Shown here piece after piece: positions 32,219 through 41,217 of a stretch of 64,000 bases of DNA (positions are counted from its first letter, which is position 1; every line of letters begins with the position of its first letter). Below the pieces are notes generated by a model. The model was given only the letters and a program-made list of their open reading frames with translations, searched no databases and was not told the origin of the DNA. Location of the stretch: contig NZ_WHVV01000004.1 of the NCBI RefSeq assembly GCF_009650995.1, positions 1 to 64,000 of the forward strand, in the 5' to 3' direction. Position numbers and translations under genes: made by a program. Source of the stretch: Sporosarcina cascadiensis (GTDB lineage: Bacteria; Bacillota; Bacilli; Bacillales_A; Planococcaceae).

Positions 32219-33638
32219 ATAATCCCAATGAAATATATTTTACTTCCAGATACTCGTCCATCCCCTGATGTCCGCCCTCGCGTCCCAGTCCGCTTTGTTT
32301 AAATCCGCCGAACGGTGCCTGCGGTGCGGATGGAAGACCGTCATTTAATCCGACGATTCCATACTCCAATGCTTCACAAATACGAATTCCTGCTGAAATA
32401 TTCTCCGTGAATACGTATGCTGCGAGTCCATAATTCGAATCGTTCGCACGCTGAATCACTTCTTCTTCCGTTTCAAATGTCGCAATTGGCAGTACTGGGC
32501 CAAATGTTTCTTCTTTCATACAGAGCATATCATCGGTTACGTTCGCCAGGACAGTCGGCGGATAGAATAAACCATTCTTCAGTTCTCCTCCGATTGTTTC
32601 AACGTTCGCACCCTTGGATTTGGCGTCTTTTACATGTTCGCGTACCTTTTCTACCGCTGATTTATCAATCAACGGGCCGATTTCCACATTCTCTTCCAAA
32701 CCATTGCCGACTTTCAGTTCATTTGTTTTCTTTAAGATTCGTTTAGTAAATTCTTCTGCCACAGAGGAATGAACATAAATTCGATTCGCACAGACGCATG
32801 TCTGTCCTGCATTACGGAATTTAGCTCCAATCACGCCATCTACTGCTTTATTCAAATCACTGTCTGCCATTACAATTGCCGGGGCATGCCCGCCCAGCTC
32901 CAATGAAATTTTCTTCATCGTATCGGCTGCGCCCTTCATCAGGAGCTTCCCGACTTCCGTTGACCCTGTGAATGTAAGTTTCCTAACACGTTCATCCTGT
33001 TGCCAGGCTTCTGCAATTTCGCCTGCACTTCCTGTCACGACATTGATGACGCCGTCAGGTATGCCTGCCTGCTGCGCAAGTTCGACTAAACGAATGGCGG
33101 TCAACGGAGTCTGCGAGGCTGGTTTTAATACGACTGTACAGCCTGCGGCAAGAGCGGGACCTGCTTTCCGTGTAATCATTGCTGCCGGGAAATTCCATGG
33201 TGTAATAGCAGCTACGACACCGACCGGCTGTTTATGAACGAATAAACGTTTTGAAGCAACAGCAGAAGGAATCGTCTCACCATAAATGCGCTTGCCTTCT
33301 TCTGCATACCAGGTGATAAAACCATTGGCATAGCGTATTTCACCAAGTGCTTCCGATAACGGTTTTCCCTGTTCCATTGTCATCGTCTTCGCCAGGCTGT
33401 CTTCTTGCTCTTCAATCAATGCTGACCACTTCATCAAATAAGCGCTGCGTTCGTAAGCGGATAACGCTGACCACTCTTTCAGTGCATGATAAGCTGCATC
33501 AACAGCCTGTGTTGCTTCACTTGCACCACCTTTAGGTACGGTTGCAATTTTTTCCCCTGTTGCCGGATTCACTACATCCATTATCGGCAAATCCGCCCCT
33601 GTACGTTTTCCGTTAATCAGTAACTCCATTGCCTCCAT
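32217..33638 (-). CDS. gabD: NAD(P)-dependent succinate-semialdehyde dehydrogenase
   Basis: A 473-aa aldehyde dehydrogenase of the GabD group. Features include the cofactor segment ITPWNFPAAMITRKAGPALA, KPASQTPLTAIRL, FTGSTEVGKLLM, the catalytic Glu in LELGGHAP and Cys in GQTCVCANR, and EETFGPVLPI and GFKQSGLGREGGHQGM near the end. The TCVCANR and GLNDGLPSAPQAPFGG motifs favour succinate-semialdehyde. The start ATG follows GAGGAGA; no GABA transaminase gene is adjacent. It would convert succinate semialdehyde to succinate in GABA or related catabolism. It is 12 bp downstream of tcdA and may be co-transcribed. Confidence 0.88.
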   Translation of the reverse strand: MEAMELLINGKRTGADLPIMDVVNPATGEKIATVPKGGASEATQAVDAAYHALKEWSALSAYERSAYLMKWSALIEEQEDSLAKTMTMEQGKPLSEALGEIRYANGFITWYAEEGKRIYGETIPSAVASKRLFVHKQPVGVVAAITPWNFPAAMITRKAGPALAAGCTVVLKPASQTPLTAIRLVELAQQAGIPDGVINVVTGSAGEIAEAWQQDERVRKLTFTGSTEVGKLLMKGAADTMKKISLELGGHAPAIVMADSDLNKAVDGVIGAKFRNAGQTCVCANRIYVHSSVAEEFTKRILKKTNELKVGNGLEENVEIGPLIDKSAVEKVREHVKDAKSKGANVETIGGELKNGLFYPPTVLANVTDDMLCMKEETFGPVLPIATFETEEEVIQRANDSNYGLAAYVFTENISAGIRICEALEYGIVGLNDGLPSAPQAPFGGFKQSGLGREGGHQGMDEYLEVKYISLGL

Positions 33639-33650
33639 TATATCTCTCCT

Positions 33651-34418
33651 CTATTTTGCATCATTGACTCGTTCCACTGGTATATCCGCCACTATATCAT
33701 TTAATACCCAACTGGCAAGAATCAAACCGGCAACAGACGGACAAAATGCATTGGACGCCGGCGGCATTTGTGCTTTTCGAATGGCGGCATCCGGATTCCC
33801 TACTGTTTCGACTACATCTTCCCGGATGACAATCGGGCTTTCATCGGAGAAAACGACGGGCACACCTTTTGTGATACCAAGCTTTTTTAAACGCAAGCGC
33901 ATGACTTTCGCAAGAGGATCGGTATGTGTTTTAGAAATATCGGCAATTTGAAAACGAGTGGGATCCGTCTTATTTGCTGCACCCATGCAGGAAATCACTT
34001 TCACTCCGCGCTCTATACATTGCTGGATCAAATGGATTTTATAACTAATTGTGTCCGATGCATCGATGACGTAGTCCGGTTGATAAGAGAAAAACTCTTC
34101 TGCTGTCTCATCTGTATAGAACATATGCAGATCAATGACTTCACACTCTTTATTAATATCTGCGATTCTTTCCTTCATGACGCCTGACTTCGATTTGCCG
34201 ACGGTCGACAGATAAGCGACTAATTGACGGTTGATATTGGTAATGTCGACAGTATCTTTGTCCACGAGGATGATGCGTCCGACGCCTGATCTTGCACAGG
34301 CTTCAGCTGCGAATGAACCGACTCCTCCTATACCGAGTATGGCTACTGTCTTGCCTTTCATTCTCTCAATTCCTTCTTTGCCGATGGCTAATTCATTCCT
34401 TGAAAATTGATGTAACAT
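33651..34418 (-). CDS. tcdA: tRNA threonylcarbamoyladenosine dehydratase TcdA
   Basis: A 255-aa E1-like ATP-dependent enzyme that cyclises t6A37 of tRNAs to ct6A. The N-terminal nucleotide-binding loop is GIGGVGSFAAEACARSGVG (near residue 29), then LVDKDTVDITNINRQLVA, SYKIHLIQQCIERGVKVISC, and the C-terminal NAFCPSVAGLILASWVLNDI. In B. subtilis the homologue YrvM is also next to aspS, with 6S RNA between. RBS is GGATGAGG. Unlike in B. subtilis, the next downstream gene is an aldehyde dehydrogenase. Confidence 0.92.
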   Translation of the reverse strand: MLHQFSRNELAIGKEGIERMKGKTVAILGIGGVGSFAAEACARSGVGRIILVDKDTVDITNINRQLVAYLSTVGKSKSGVMKERIADINKECEVIDLHMFYTDETAEEFFSYQPDYVIDASDTISYKIHLIQQCIERGVKVISCMGAANKTDPTRFQIADISKTHTDPLAKVMRLRLKKLGITKGVPVVFSDESPIVIREDVVETVGNPDAAIRKAQMPPASNAFCPSVAGLILASWVLNDIVADIPVERVNDAK

Positions 34419-34504
34419 GGGGACCTCATCCTTTATGCTAGATTGTCTTTTCTCTATGGTAAATCACGACTGGCGATCAGTGCAACTAACTGCATTTATA
34501 GACG

Positions 34505-34536
34505 CAAAAAACCCTTCTGCACGAATGCAAAAGGGT
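34505..34536 (-). terminator. Intrinsic terminator downstream of 6S RNA
   Basis: ACCCTTCTGCA (34511-34521) pairs with TGCAAAAGGGT (34526-34536) around a TTCG-type loop, followed on the minus strand by six Ts. It closes the 6S RNA unit before tcdA. Confidence 0.88.
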
Positions 34537-34553
34537 ATAAGTGTAAAGTAAAG

Positions 34554-34740
34554 AAAAAATCCCGACTGTGCCGTCTTTGGATATCGCTTTGAACCCGCTT
34601 ATAGCAGGTGGGTGTCTTATCCGACTCTTTTGACGTCCCGTTTAAAGGCATGCCATCCAAGTTGGAATTGCAGACTCCCGACGATTTGATGTTGGGTCAA
34701 AACTGATTGGCAAATGACGAACACTTCAGGATTTCTACTA
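34554..34740 (-). ncRNA. ssrS: 6S RNA (bsrA/6S-1 type)
   Basis: A minus-strand RNA of about 185 nt in the aspS-tcdA gap, the position of B. subtilis 6S-1. The 5' end AATCCTGA (from 34733) followed by AGTGTTCGTC resembles the 5' end of B. subtilis 6S-1, and it pairs with the 3' end, GACGGCAC then GTCGGGATT (34558-34576): AATCCTGA/GTCGGGATT-type, then GTGT-CGTC/GACG-GCAC with a bulge. A single-stranded-rich central part lies between. It ends in a T-run (34554-34559). 6S RNA binds the sigma-A RNA polymerase holoenzyme. Ends are estimates from promoter and pairing. Confidence 0.82.
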
Positions 34741-34745
34741 ACTTC

Positions 34746-34774
34746 ATCCTATCACACGCTATTTCATAATTCAA
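34746..34774 (-). promoter_or_regulatory. Promoter of 6S RNA
   Basis: TTGAAT (34769-34774), 17 bp and TAGGAT (34746-34751) on the minus strand, just upstream of the predicted 5' end near 34740. Confidence 0.65.
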
Positions 34775-34811
34775 TCAATTTGATGGCGTTGTTTTAAAAA
34801 TGGTAGATTCC

Positions 34812-36581
34812 TCACTTTTTTGCGGTTTCAACTGCCACTTTAATCCCGAGTTCTTTCAGCTGTGCTTCATCAACCGCGCTAGGTGCTTCTGTCAATAAAT
34901 CGCTTGCACTCGCGGTTTTAGGGAATGCAATGGTATCGCGCAAGTTGGTAGATCCCGCAAGCAGCATGACAATTCGATCTAGGCCAAATGCAATACCGCC
35001 GTGTGGAGGTGTTCCGTATTCGAACGCATCCAGCAAGAATCCAAATTGCTCTCTTGCCTGCTCGTCCGTGAAACCGAGTGCTTTAAACATTGCCTCCTGG
35101 ACTTCACGCTGATAAATCCGCAAAGATCCTCCGCCGAGCTCATAGCCGTTCAACACTAAATCATAGGCCTGCGCTTTAACCGAAGCTGGATCTGAAGTTA
35201 ATTGCTCCACATCAGAAGGCATTGTGAAAGGATGGTGTGCTGCATAATAGCGGCCATCTTCTTCATCATATTCGAATAAAGGCCAGTCTGTAACCCACAG
35301 GAAGTTGTATGCGGACTGATCAATAAGCTCCAAGTCTTTTCCTAGTTTCAAACGCAACGCGCCCAAAGAATCTGCAACAACTGATTTCTTATCCGCACCG
35401 AACAGGAATAAGTCGCCTACTTCACCTTGCCCGGCAGCTTTAAGCGCTTCTCCGATTTCACCGTCAAAGAATTTTGCAATCGGGCCGTTAAAGCCGTCTT
35501 CCGTTACTTTCAGCCAAGCCAATCCTTTTGCCCCGTATACTTTCGCATACTCGCCAAGCGCGTCGATATCTTTACGGGAATATTTCGCCGCCGCACCCTT
35601 CACATTAATCAGCTTTACCTGGCCACCAGTTTCAACAGCTCCTGCAAACACTTTGAATGAAGAATCCTTGACGATATCGGATACATCCGTCAATTCCATG
35701 CCAAATCGGGTATCCGGCTTATCTGAACCGAAACGGCTCATCGCTTCGTCGTATGGAAGGCGTTTAAACGGCGAAGGAATCTCAACACCTTTTACGTCTT
35801 TCATAATCTTGGTAATTAAACGTTCATTCAGCTCCAAAATATCTTCAATGGACATGAAGCTCATTTCCATATCAATTTGTGTGAATTCAGGCTGACGGTC
35901 TGCACGCAGGTCTTCATCGCGGAAACAGCGGGCAATTTGATAGTAGCGATCAAAGCCCGATACCATCAACAGCTGTTTGAACAGCTGAGGAGACTGCGGC
36001 AATGCATAGAATTCTCCTTCATGAACACGGCTTGGCACTAAGTAGTCACGTGCGCCTTCAGGTGTGGATTTTGTTAAAATCGGTGTTTCAACTTCGAGAA
36101 AACCTTCGTCATCCAAGAAATTACGCACTGTTTTCGTTATATCTGACCGCATTTTAAAAACACGTGCCAGTTCTGGGCGGCGAAGATCTAAATAACGGTA
36201 TTTCAAACGCGTTTCTTCCCCTACATCTGTTTCATCTTCAATCGTAAATGGAGGGTTTTTCGCTTCATTGATTACTTTGACTTCTGTAACCTGTACTTCT
36301 ATGGCACCAGTTTTCAGATTTTTATTCTTTGTTCTTTCTTCGCGCTCAATGACAAGGCCTTTAATTTCAATAACATATTCATTGCGTAATGTTTCTGCGA
36401 TTTCCAATGCTTCTTTCGAGATATCCGGATTGAATACGGTCTGGACGATTCCTGCACGGTCACGGACATCAATGAAGATGAGTCCTCCTAGATCGCGGCG
36501 CTTTTGGACCCAGCCCTGTAACGTGACTTCCTGTCCGATTTGCTGTTCTGTTAAGTTTCCACAATAATGAGTGCGTTTCAT
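34812..36581 (-). CDS. aspS: Aspartyl-tRNA synthetase
   Basis: A 589-aa bacterial-type class II synthetase. The OB-fold anticodon-binding domain covers residues 1-105 ([20 protein letters not shown]), the catalytic core starts near 130 with [13 protein letters not shown], motif 2 is [20 protein letters not shown] (near 220), the GAD insertion lies about 290-410, and motif 3 is [13 protein letters not shown] near 535. The bacterial insertion and PFT(M)P motif in [14 protein letters not shown] are present. It follows hisS by 36 bp and shares its T-box-controlled transcript. Confidence 0.97.
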   Translation of the reverse strand: MKRTHYCGNLTEQQIGQEVTLQGWVQKRRDLGGLIFIDVRDRAGIVQTVFNPDISKEALEIAETLRNEYVIEIKGLVIEREERTKNKNLKTGAIEVQVTEVKVINEAKNPPFTIEDETDVGEETRLKYRYLDLRRPELARVFKMRSDITKTVRNFLDDEGFLEVETPILTKSTPEGARDYLVPSRVHEGEFYALPQSPQLFKQLLMVSGFDRYYQIARCFRDEDLRADRQPEFTQIDMEMSFMSIEDILELNERLITKIMKDVKGVEIPSPFKRLPYDEAMSRFGSDKPDTRFGMELTDVSDIVKDSSFKVFAGAVETGGQVKLINVKGAAAKYSRKDIDALGEYAKVYGAKGLAWLKVTEDGFNGPIAKFFDGEIGEALKAAGQGEVGDLFLFGADKKSVVADSLGALRLKLGKDLELIDQSAYNFLWVTDWPLFEYDEEDGRYYAAHHPFTMPSDVEQLTSDPASVKAQAYDLVLNGYELGGGSLRIYQREVQEAMFKALGFTDEQAREQFGFLLDAFEYGTPPHGGIAFGLDRIVMLLAGSTNLRDTIAFPKTASASDLLTEAPSAVDEAQLKELGIKVAVETAKK

Positions 36582-36617
36582 GACGACTACACTACCTTTC
36601 CATTCTTTGTTGTTATA

Positions 36618-37880
36618 TTATTTTTGAAGTTCTTCGAGCAATTGATCCAAAGCTACTTTCTTCTGCTGTCCGTCTGCCATATTTTTCAGCTGGACGACGT
36701 TTTCAGCTACTTCATCTTCGCCGATCACAATTACATAATCCGCATCCAGACGATCTGCAGACTTCATTTGCGCTTTCATTTTGCGGTCCATGTAATCCAT
36801 TTCACTGCGCAGGCCGTTTTCTCTCAGTCTGCCTATCAGTTCAAAACCTGTTGTCCGCGCTTCTTCGCCTAATGTGACGATATAAACGTCGAGTGAAGGC
36901 TCATCTGTCCATGCTTTATCTTCTGCTTCGAGTGCAAGCAATAAACGCTCGAGACTCATAGCAAAGCCGATGCCCGGTGCCGCCGGTCCGCCGATTTCCT
37001 CAGCCAGTCCGTTATAGCGTCCGCCGCCGCATAATGTCGTAATGGCGCCGAATCCTTTTGATGTACTCATAATTTCAAAAGCGGTGTGATTATAATAATC
37101 CAGACCTCTTACAAGGTTCGGATCATATTCGTAAGCAATTCCTGCAATATCCAGATAACGTTTTACCTGTTCAAAATAAGCAGATGAGTCTTCATTTAGA
37201 AAATCAGCCAATGAAGGCGCCGTTTTCATTAATTGGTGCTCCCGGTCTACTTTACAGTCTAAAATACGCAATGGATTTTTCTCCAGACGATTTTGGCAGT
37301 CGCCGCAGAATTCTTCAATATGCGGGGAGAAGTGTGCAATCAGCGCTTCACGGTGTGCGTTTCGCGATTCTTTATCACCTAGCGAATTCAGAACGAGCTT
37401 AAAATCACTTAATCCGGCTTTTTTGTACACGTTCATCGCCAACTCGATCACTTCTGCATCTATTGCCGGATCGTCACTGCCGATTGCTTCAATGCCGAAT
37501 TGCACGAACTGACGATAGCGACCAGCTTGCTGACGTTCGTAGCGGAACATCGGCCCCGTATAGTATAACTTTACAGGCTGATCTGCATAACCGAACATCT
37601 TATTCTCGACAAACGAACGAACAACTGCTGCTGTACCTTCAGGACGTAATGTCATCGAGCGATTTCCTTTGTCAGTGAAAGTGTACATTTCCTTTTGAAC
37701 GATGTCCGTCGTATCTCCAACAGTCCGCTGGAATAATTCCGTCTGTTCGAAAATCGGAGTACGAATCTCTTTGTAGTTATAAACATCACAGATTGAACGG
37801 ATAATTTTTTCAACACGCTGCCATTTCCAAGAAACATCAGGCAAAATATCCTGTGTTCCGCGGGGAACTTTAAAATTCAT
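36618..37880 (-). CDS. hisS: Histidyl-tRNA synthetase
   Basis: A 420-aa class II synthetase. The ATG at 37880 follows AAAGGAG; the open frame upstream runs through the T-box leader and is not coding. It begins [20 protein letters not shown], then motif 2 [20 protein letters not shown], the His-binding [33 protein letters not shown] and GGGRYNGL (HisA motifs), and motif 3 [13 protein letters not shown] near 308, with the anticodon-binding domain after residue 330. It is first in the hisS-aspS operon. Confidence 0.97.
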   Translation of the reverse strand: MNFKVPRGTQDILPDVSWKWQRVEKIIRSICDVYNYKEIRTPIFEQTELFQRTVGDTTDIVQKEMYTFTDKGNRSMTLRPEGTAAVVRSFVENKMFGYADQPVKLYYTGPMFRYERQQAGRYRQFVQFGIEAIGSDDPAIDAEVIELAMNVYKKAGLSDFKLVLNSLGDKESRNAHREALIAHFSPHIEEFCGDCQNRLEKNPLRILDCKVDREHQLMKTAPSLADFLNEDSSAYFEQVKRYLDIAGIAYEYDPNLVRGLDYYNHTAFEIMSTSKGFGAITTLCGGGRYNGLAEEIGGPAAPGIGFAMSLERLLLALEAEDKAWTDEPSLDVYIVTLGEEARTTGFELIGRLRENGLRSEMDYMDRKMKAQMKSADRLDADYVIVIGEDEVAENVVQLKNMADGQQKKVALDQLLEELQK

Positions 37881-37935
37881 TTTTCCTAACTCCTTTCGTT
37901 GATCAGCTGATAGCGGGTATGCCTTCGAAAGAACA

Positions 37936-38195
37936 CAAAAAAGCTCCCATCCCAAATAAAACAGGGACGAGAGCTTGCAGCTTCCGCGGTTCCACCCAAA
38001 TTGACACAAACTGTGCCCACTCTAATCCGGATAACGGCCGGTTCCGTCCACGCCTACTGAATTCAGCATGAATCCCTCCATGGTGTTGTTCGCTTTACTG
38101 TTCTGTCAGGAAATTTCAGCCAAGTTCCCTGCTCTCTGTCCAGCCGTTTGTAAAGGTATTTTCCATATCATCGGTAAGTAGTTCGATTCGATTAT
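37936..38195 (-). promoter_or_regulatory. T-box riboswitch of hisS-aspS
   Basis: The leader holds the T-box sequence TGGAACCGCGG (rev. 37984-37994) that pairs with uncharged tRNA 3' ends, followed by the terminator AGCTCTCGTCCCTG / GGGATGGGAGCTT (37942-37977) with a T-run. Upstream, a Stem I-like region and a candidate His specifier CAC (near 38083-38085) are visible, but I could not fold Stem I with certainty. T-boxes read the charging state of the tRNA for the downstream synthetase; His is the logical choice for hisS. Confidence 0.9.
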
Positions 38196-38200
38196 TCACT

Positions 38201-38229
38201 ATGTTAATCATTTCAGCTCAAACTGTCAA
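38201..38229 (-). promoter_or_regulatory. Promoter of the hisS-aspS operon
   Basis: TTGACA (38224-38229), 17 bp and TAACAT (38201-38206) on the minus strand, 260 bp from the terminator of the T-box. Confidence 0.75.
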
Positions 38230-38296
38230 CTTTTTTAATAAATTGTAGCGTTTCGCTTACAATGTTCGGTACAATACGAAGTATGGAGGTGACAGG

Positions 38297-39832
38297 GTGA
38301 AGAATAAGCGCTTTTATTCAATTTTATTTCTGGCAATCATTTTATTTTTCAGTAGTCTTCCAAGCGGCTACGCGGAGAAGATTACAGTAGATTCTCCTAC
38401 ACTGAATGTTCGCAGCGGTCCCGGACTTACCTATCCTGTAGTAGGTCAATTGTCGGATAAAGAAAGCCTGCAGGTTCTCGAAACGGAAGGTGACTGGCTG
38501 AAGATTAGGTTCGAGCAGCAGGAAGGCTGGGTTGCCAAGTGGTTGACAAGTTCAACTGATGCTTCCGAACAGCCGAAGGAAATCGTGTCGCAAGTCGATT
38601 CGCTCAATATCCGCTCAAGTCCATCCGTGCAATCTGCAGTAATCGGAAAAATGCGGGCAGGTGCTGTGGCTACAGCGACCGGACAAGAAGGCGACTGGGT
38701 TTCCATCACCTATGACGGCCGCGACGGCTGGGTATTTGCGGAATATGTATCTGAGACAAAGAAGGATTCTTTCAAGCCGGCAAATTCAGAAGAAAAGGTG
38801 GAGCAGCCGACTGCAGCGAAGGAAGTAACTAATCCCGATGAATTTACAGTTGCAGTGGAAACCCTGAATGTTCGTAAAAAAGCGACACAGCAATCAAAAA
38901 AAGTAACGCAGATTGCGAAAGGTGAAACTTACCCCGTAATCGAAACGGATGGAAACTGGGTGCAAATTCAACTGGACAAGAAGAAAACTGGCTGGGTTTA
39001 TTCGTTCCACGGTCATCTTTCTTCCAAACAGCCGCAATCAGTTGCTGAAGACCAGGGTATCGTAACAATTCTGACAGATGGTACGAACCTGCGTGAGGAG
39101 CCTTCTACTTCTTCTTCCGTTGTATTCCGTGTGAATGCAGGTGAAAACTACCCGATAGTTACTAAACAGGATGACTGGTATGAAATTTCATTGCCTAACG
39201 GAAAGCAGGCATTTGTTGCAGATTGGGTGGTCACGACTACTGATCTCACTTCTCCAGATGCCAATAAGAGTAAAGAAACAGCGCGTGTTGAAGGCACGTT
39301 GAAAGGACTGACGATTGTAGTGGATCCCGGTCACGGCGGCCATGATCGGGGGACAACGGGTGCACGCGGGTCAATTGAGAAAGAGCTGACACTCGTTACC
39401 GCTGAACTTTTGGCGACAAAGCTTCAAAATGCCGGTGCAGAAGTCATTTTGACGCGTAATTCCGATACATATGTTTTACTTGGCGCACGTGCTTCCATTG
39501 CACAGTACCATGATGCAGACGCATTTATTAGTATACATTATGACGCGCACGTCGATCCATCGATTGCAGGCTTCACGAGCTATTACACTCGTTCTGAACA
39601 GCAGCCGCTGGCAGAGGCCGTCAATAGAGGGCTGGCTTCTAATGTCTCCCTGCGTGATCGCGGTGCGCAATTTGGCGATTTCCATGTTCTTCGCGAAAAC
39701 AATCGAATCGGTGTACTCGTAGAACTCGGCTATTTGTCGAATTACAATGAAGAACGTCAAATCACAACGGATCGATTCCGTGAACAGGCAACATACGGTA
39801 TTTACCAGGGACTGCTGGATTATTTTAATTGA
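38297..39832 (+). CDS. SH3b-repeat N-acetylmuramoyl-L-alanine amidase (YrvJ-like)
   Basis: A 511-aa secreted wall hydrolase. A signal peptide (first ~26 residues, FSSLPSGYA) is followed by four SH3b domains (about 28-85, 95-150, 180-245, 253-312), each with the NVRSGPG/NIRSSPS/NVRKKAT/NLREEPS signature, and an Amidase_3 domain (about 330-511) with the zinc ligands: His in DPGHGGHDRGTTG, Glu in SIEKELTLV, His in SIHYDAH and the catalytic Glu in VLVELGYLSNYNEE. It cuts the bond between MurNAc and L-Ala. The GTG start has GGAGG 7 bases upstream. It is divergent from hisS, as B. subtilis yrvJ lies beside hisS. Confidence 0.93.
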   Translation: MKNKRFYSILFLAIILFFSSLPSGYAEKITVDSPTLNVRSGPGLTYPVVGQLSDKESLQVLETEGDWLKIRFEQQEGWVAKWLTSSTDASEQPKEIVSQVDSLNIRSSPSVQSAVIGKMRAGAVATATGQEGDWVSITYDGRDGWVFAEYVSETKKDSFKPANSEEKVEQPTAAKEVTNPDEFTVAVETLNVRKKATQQSKKVTQIAKGETYPVIETDGNWVQIQLDKKKTGWVYSFHGHLSSKQPQSVAEDQGIVTILTDGTNLREEPSTSSSVVFRVNAGENYPIVTKQDDWYEISLPNGKQAFVADWVVTTTDLTSPDANKSKETARVEGTLKGLTIVVDPGHGGHDRGTTGARGSIEKELTLVTAELLATKLQNAGAEVILTRNSDTYVLLGARASIAQYHDADAFISIHYDAHVDPSIAGFTSYYTRSEQQPLAEAVNRGLASNVSLRDRGAQFGDFHVLRENNRIGVLVELGYLSNYNEERQITTDRFREQATYGIYQGLLDYFN

Positions 39833-39835
39833 AAT

Positions 39836-39877
39836 AAAAAAGAGGCTGCTAGTTCAAAATTGAACTAGCAGTCTTTT
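39836..39877 (+). terminator. Terminator after the amidase gene
   Basis: CTGCTAGTTCAA (39846-39857) pairs with TTGAACTAGCAG (39860-39871), followed by TCTTTTC. Confidence 0.8.
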
Positions 39878-39918
39878 CGATATACAGTGCACGGGTTGTC
39901 AATCCCGTAAATTATATC

Positions 39919-40527
39919 TCATAATCGGTAATTTGGAATGAGACCCCTTTTATAAAGTGAGGCCAGGATATTCAAAAATGATGCAGGGACTTTCTTCAAA
40001 AAGAAACGTTTTCGATAAAATTGCCGATGTGCTTTTTTTAGATTACTCCATTGTCTGCATTTTTTCATTTGTCTGTATCGGGCAACGTCAATAAGCTTGA
40101 TGTTTCCGTCGGATGTAATGAAAATATTACGCAAGTGAATATCAGAAGGATTTAACCCCGCAGCCGAGGCCAATGAAAGTGCATAGTCAATTTCTTTAAT
40201 ATGATCTGCTGTTATAACTACTCCATAGGTCATACATTCAAAAAGTGTATAACCCTCGATATAATCCATGATAATATAGTTCGATCCCGTTTCGTAAATA
40301 GAGGGAAAGTAATGAATGCCTTGAAGCGATTGATAAATTTCAGCTTCTTCTATAGAAATATATGCCAGATTGGGAAAGAACACTTTCATTGCCTTATTTG
40401 TTGATGTAACTTTGAAAACAAATGCACTCCTGCCTGTTCCGATAAGGCGCAAGGATTTATCGCAGCTGACGAGGCGGTTTTCCTTGTCGATGATGACTGA
40501 ATTTGCAAGTTCCAAATAAGAATTCAA
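39919..40527 (-). CDS. Small protein-kinase-like protein (YrzF-like)
   Basis: A 202-aa protein with a reduced kinase fold. It has the nucleotide loop GTGRSAFVFKV (residues 31-41), the Lys in AMKVFF, the hinge YIIMDYIEGYTLF, the catalytic segment NPSDIHLRNIFI (Asp and Asn of HRDxxxxN, without His-Arg) and the metal-binding Asp in IKLIDVARY. These match B. subtilis YrzF-type proteins, so it could phosphorylate proteins or small molecules; the substrate is unknown. The start is a TTG with GGAGG 7-8 bases upstream. It follows a manganese-riboswitch-type leader and a second terminator. Confidence 0.75.
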   Translation of the reverse strand: MNSYLELANSVIIDKENRLVSCDKSLRLIGTGRSAFVFKVTSTNKAMKVFFPNLAYISIEEAEIYQSLQGIHYFPSIYETGSNYIIMDYIEGYTLFECMTYGVVITADHIKEIDYALSLASAAGLNPSDIHLRNIFITSDGNIKLIDVARYRQMKKCRQWSNLKKAHRQFYRKRFFLKKVPASFLNILASLYKRGLIPNYRL

Positions 40528-40554
40528 AAGATAACCTCCAGGTAATATTAAAAT

Positions 40555-40591
40555 AAAAAAGACATTATAACCAATCTATGGTTATAACGTC
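40555..40591 (-). terminator. Second terminator, just upstream of the kinase gene
   Basis: GACATTATAACC (40561-40572) pairs with GGTTATAACGTC (40580-40591), followed by six Ts on the minus strand. It ends only about 30 bases before the kinase start. Confidence 0.82.
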
Positions 40592-40600
40592 TCAGAAAAT

Positions 40601-40742
40601 ATAAAAGAGACCTCACCAAATAATTGGTAAGGTCTCGCAAACAACAAAAGGTTGCCAGTAAGGCCGAGGATTTGCATCCTGTATTGACGACTTTTACTGT
40701 AACAGCTACTCCCCTTAGCGGAAGTTGAATATATCAATTTAT
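40601..40742 (-). promoter_or_regulatory. yybP-ykoY-type manganese riboswitch with terminator
   Basis: The leader has both hallmark blocks of the Mn2+ riboswitch: AAGGGGAGTAGCTG (starting near 40716; GGGGAGTAG is at 40706-40714) and GCGAGACCTTACC (near 40638). The second block is one arm of a terminator, GAGACCTTACCAA with TTGGTGAGGTCTC (40607-40636), followed by TTTTATATTTTC. In this class Mn2+ stabilises the aptamer and prevents terminator formation, turning genes on. Usual targets are Mn exporters; here the next gene is a kinase-like protein. Confidence 0.82.
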
Positions 40743-40748
40743 AGGTTT

Positions 40749-40777
40749 ACTATAAATTTAAACAGCGTGGATGTCAA
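40749..40777 (-). promoter_or_regulatory. Promoter of the riboswitch transcript
   Basis: TTGACA (40772-40777), exactly 17 bp and TATAGT (40749-40754) on the minus strand; the transcript would start near 40742. Confidence 0.85.
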
Positions 40778-40863
40778 ATATAAAGGGTATAGAGTTCCAT
40801 ATCAGCGCAGAGAAAACTTCAACTGAATATCTCTCATCCTGCAATTGCGGAGATTCCTAATAA

Positions 40864-41160
40864 TTACATCAGACTGACAGTTTGAAAATGTTCAACGACA
40901 GGAAAAGGATCATAAAAGTGATGCAAGAGACTTTTCCATTCTTTGTATTCTGCGGACTGACGGAATCCAATTGTGTGATCCTCAATACTTTCCCATCTCA
41001 CTAAAAGTAAATACTTCCCCTCAGTTTCCATGCATCTTTGCAATTCATGAGATATGTACCCTATCCTCGAAGAAATAATAGTTGATGCCTCGCGAAAAGC
41101 CTCTTCAAATTCCTTCTCCATTCCTTCTTTCACCTGCAGCATTGCACCTTCAAGAATCAT
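40864..41160 (-). CDS. Antibiotic-biosynthesis-monooxygenase-fold (ABM) protein
   Basis: A 98-aa protein with the dimeric alpha-beta barrel ABM fold: MILEGAMLQVKEGMEKEFEE, then ISHELQRCMETEGKYLLLVR with WESIEDHTIGFRQSAEYKEW (the WxSxxxHxxxFRxSxxYxxW signature) and LLHHFYDPFPVVEHF. These small proteins may be oxygenases, heme-degrading or simply of unknown function; the heme-binding His of IsdG is not evident. The ATG at 41160 follows AAGGAGG at 7 bases. It stands between dtd and the riboswitch-kinase unit, and has no obvious terminator after it before the riboswitch promoter. Confidence 0.8.
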   Translation of the reverse strand: MILEGAMLQVKEGMEKEFEEAFREASTIISSRIGYISHELQRCMETEGKYLLLVRWESIEDHTIGFRQSAEYKEWKSLLHHFYDPFPVVEHFQTVSLM

Positions 41161-41190
41161 TGGAAAACCTCCTTCAGTATGAATGAAAAT

Positions 41191-41214
41191 AAAAAGCACC
41201 GGGAATACCGGTGC
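41191..41214 (-). terminator. Terminator after dtd
   Basis: AGCACCGG (41195-41202) pairs with CCGGTGCT (41207-41214), followed by five Ts on the minus strand. Confidence 0.85.
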
Positions 41215-41217
41215 TCG

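Noticed and set aside
36567-36872. 101-aa plus-strand open frame at the hisS end
   Set aside because: Antisense to the conserved C-terminal domain of HisS, with no supporting signals.
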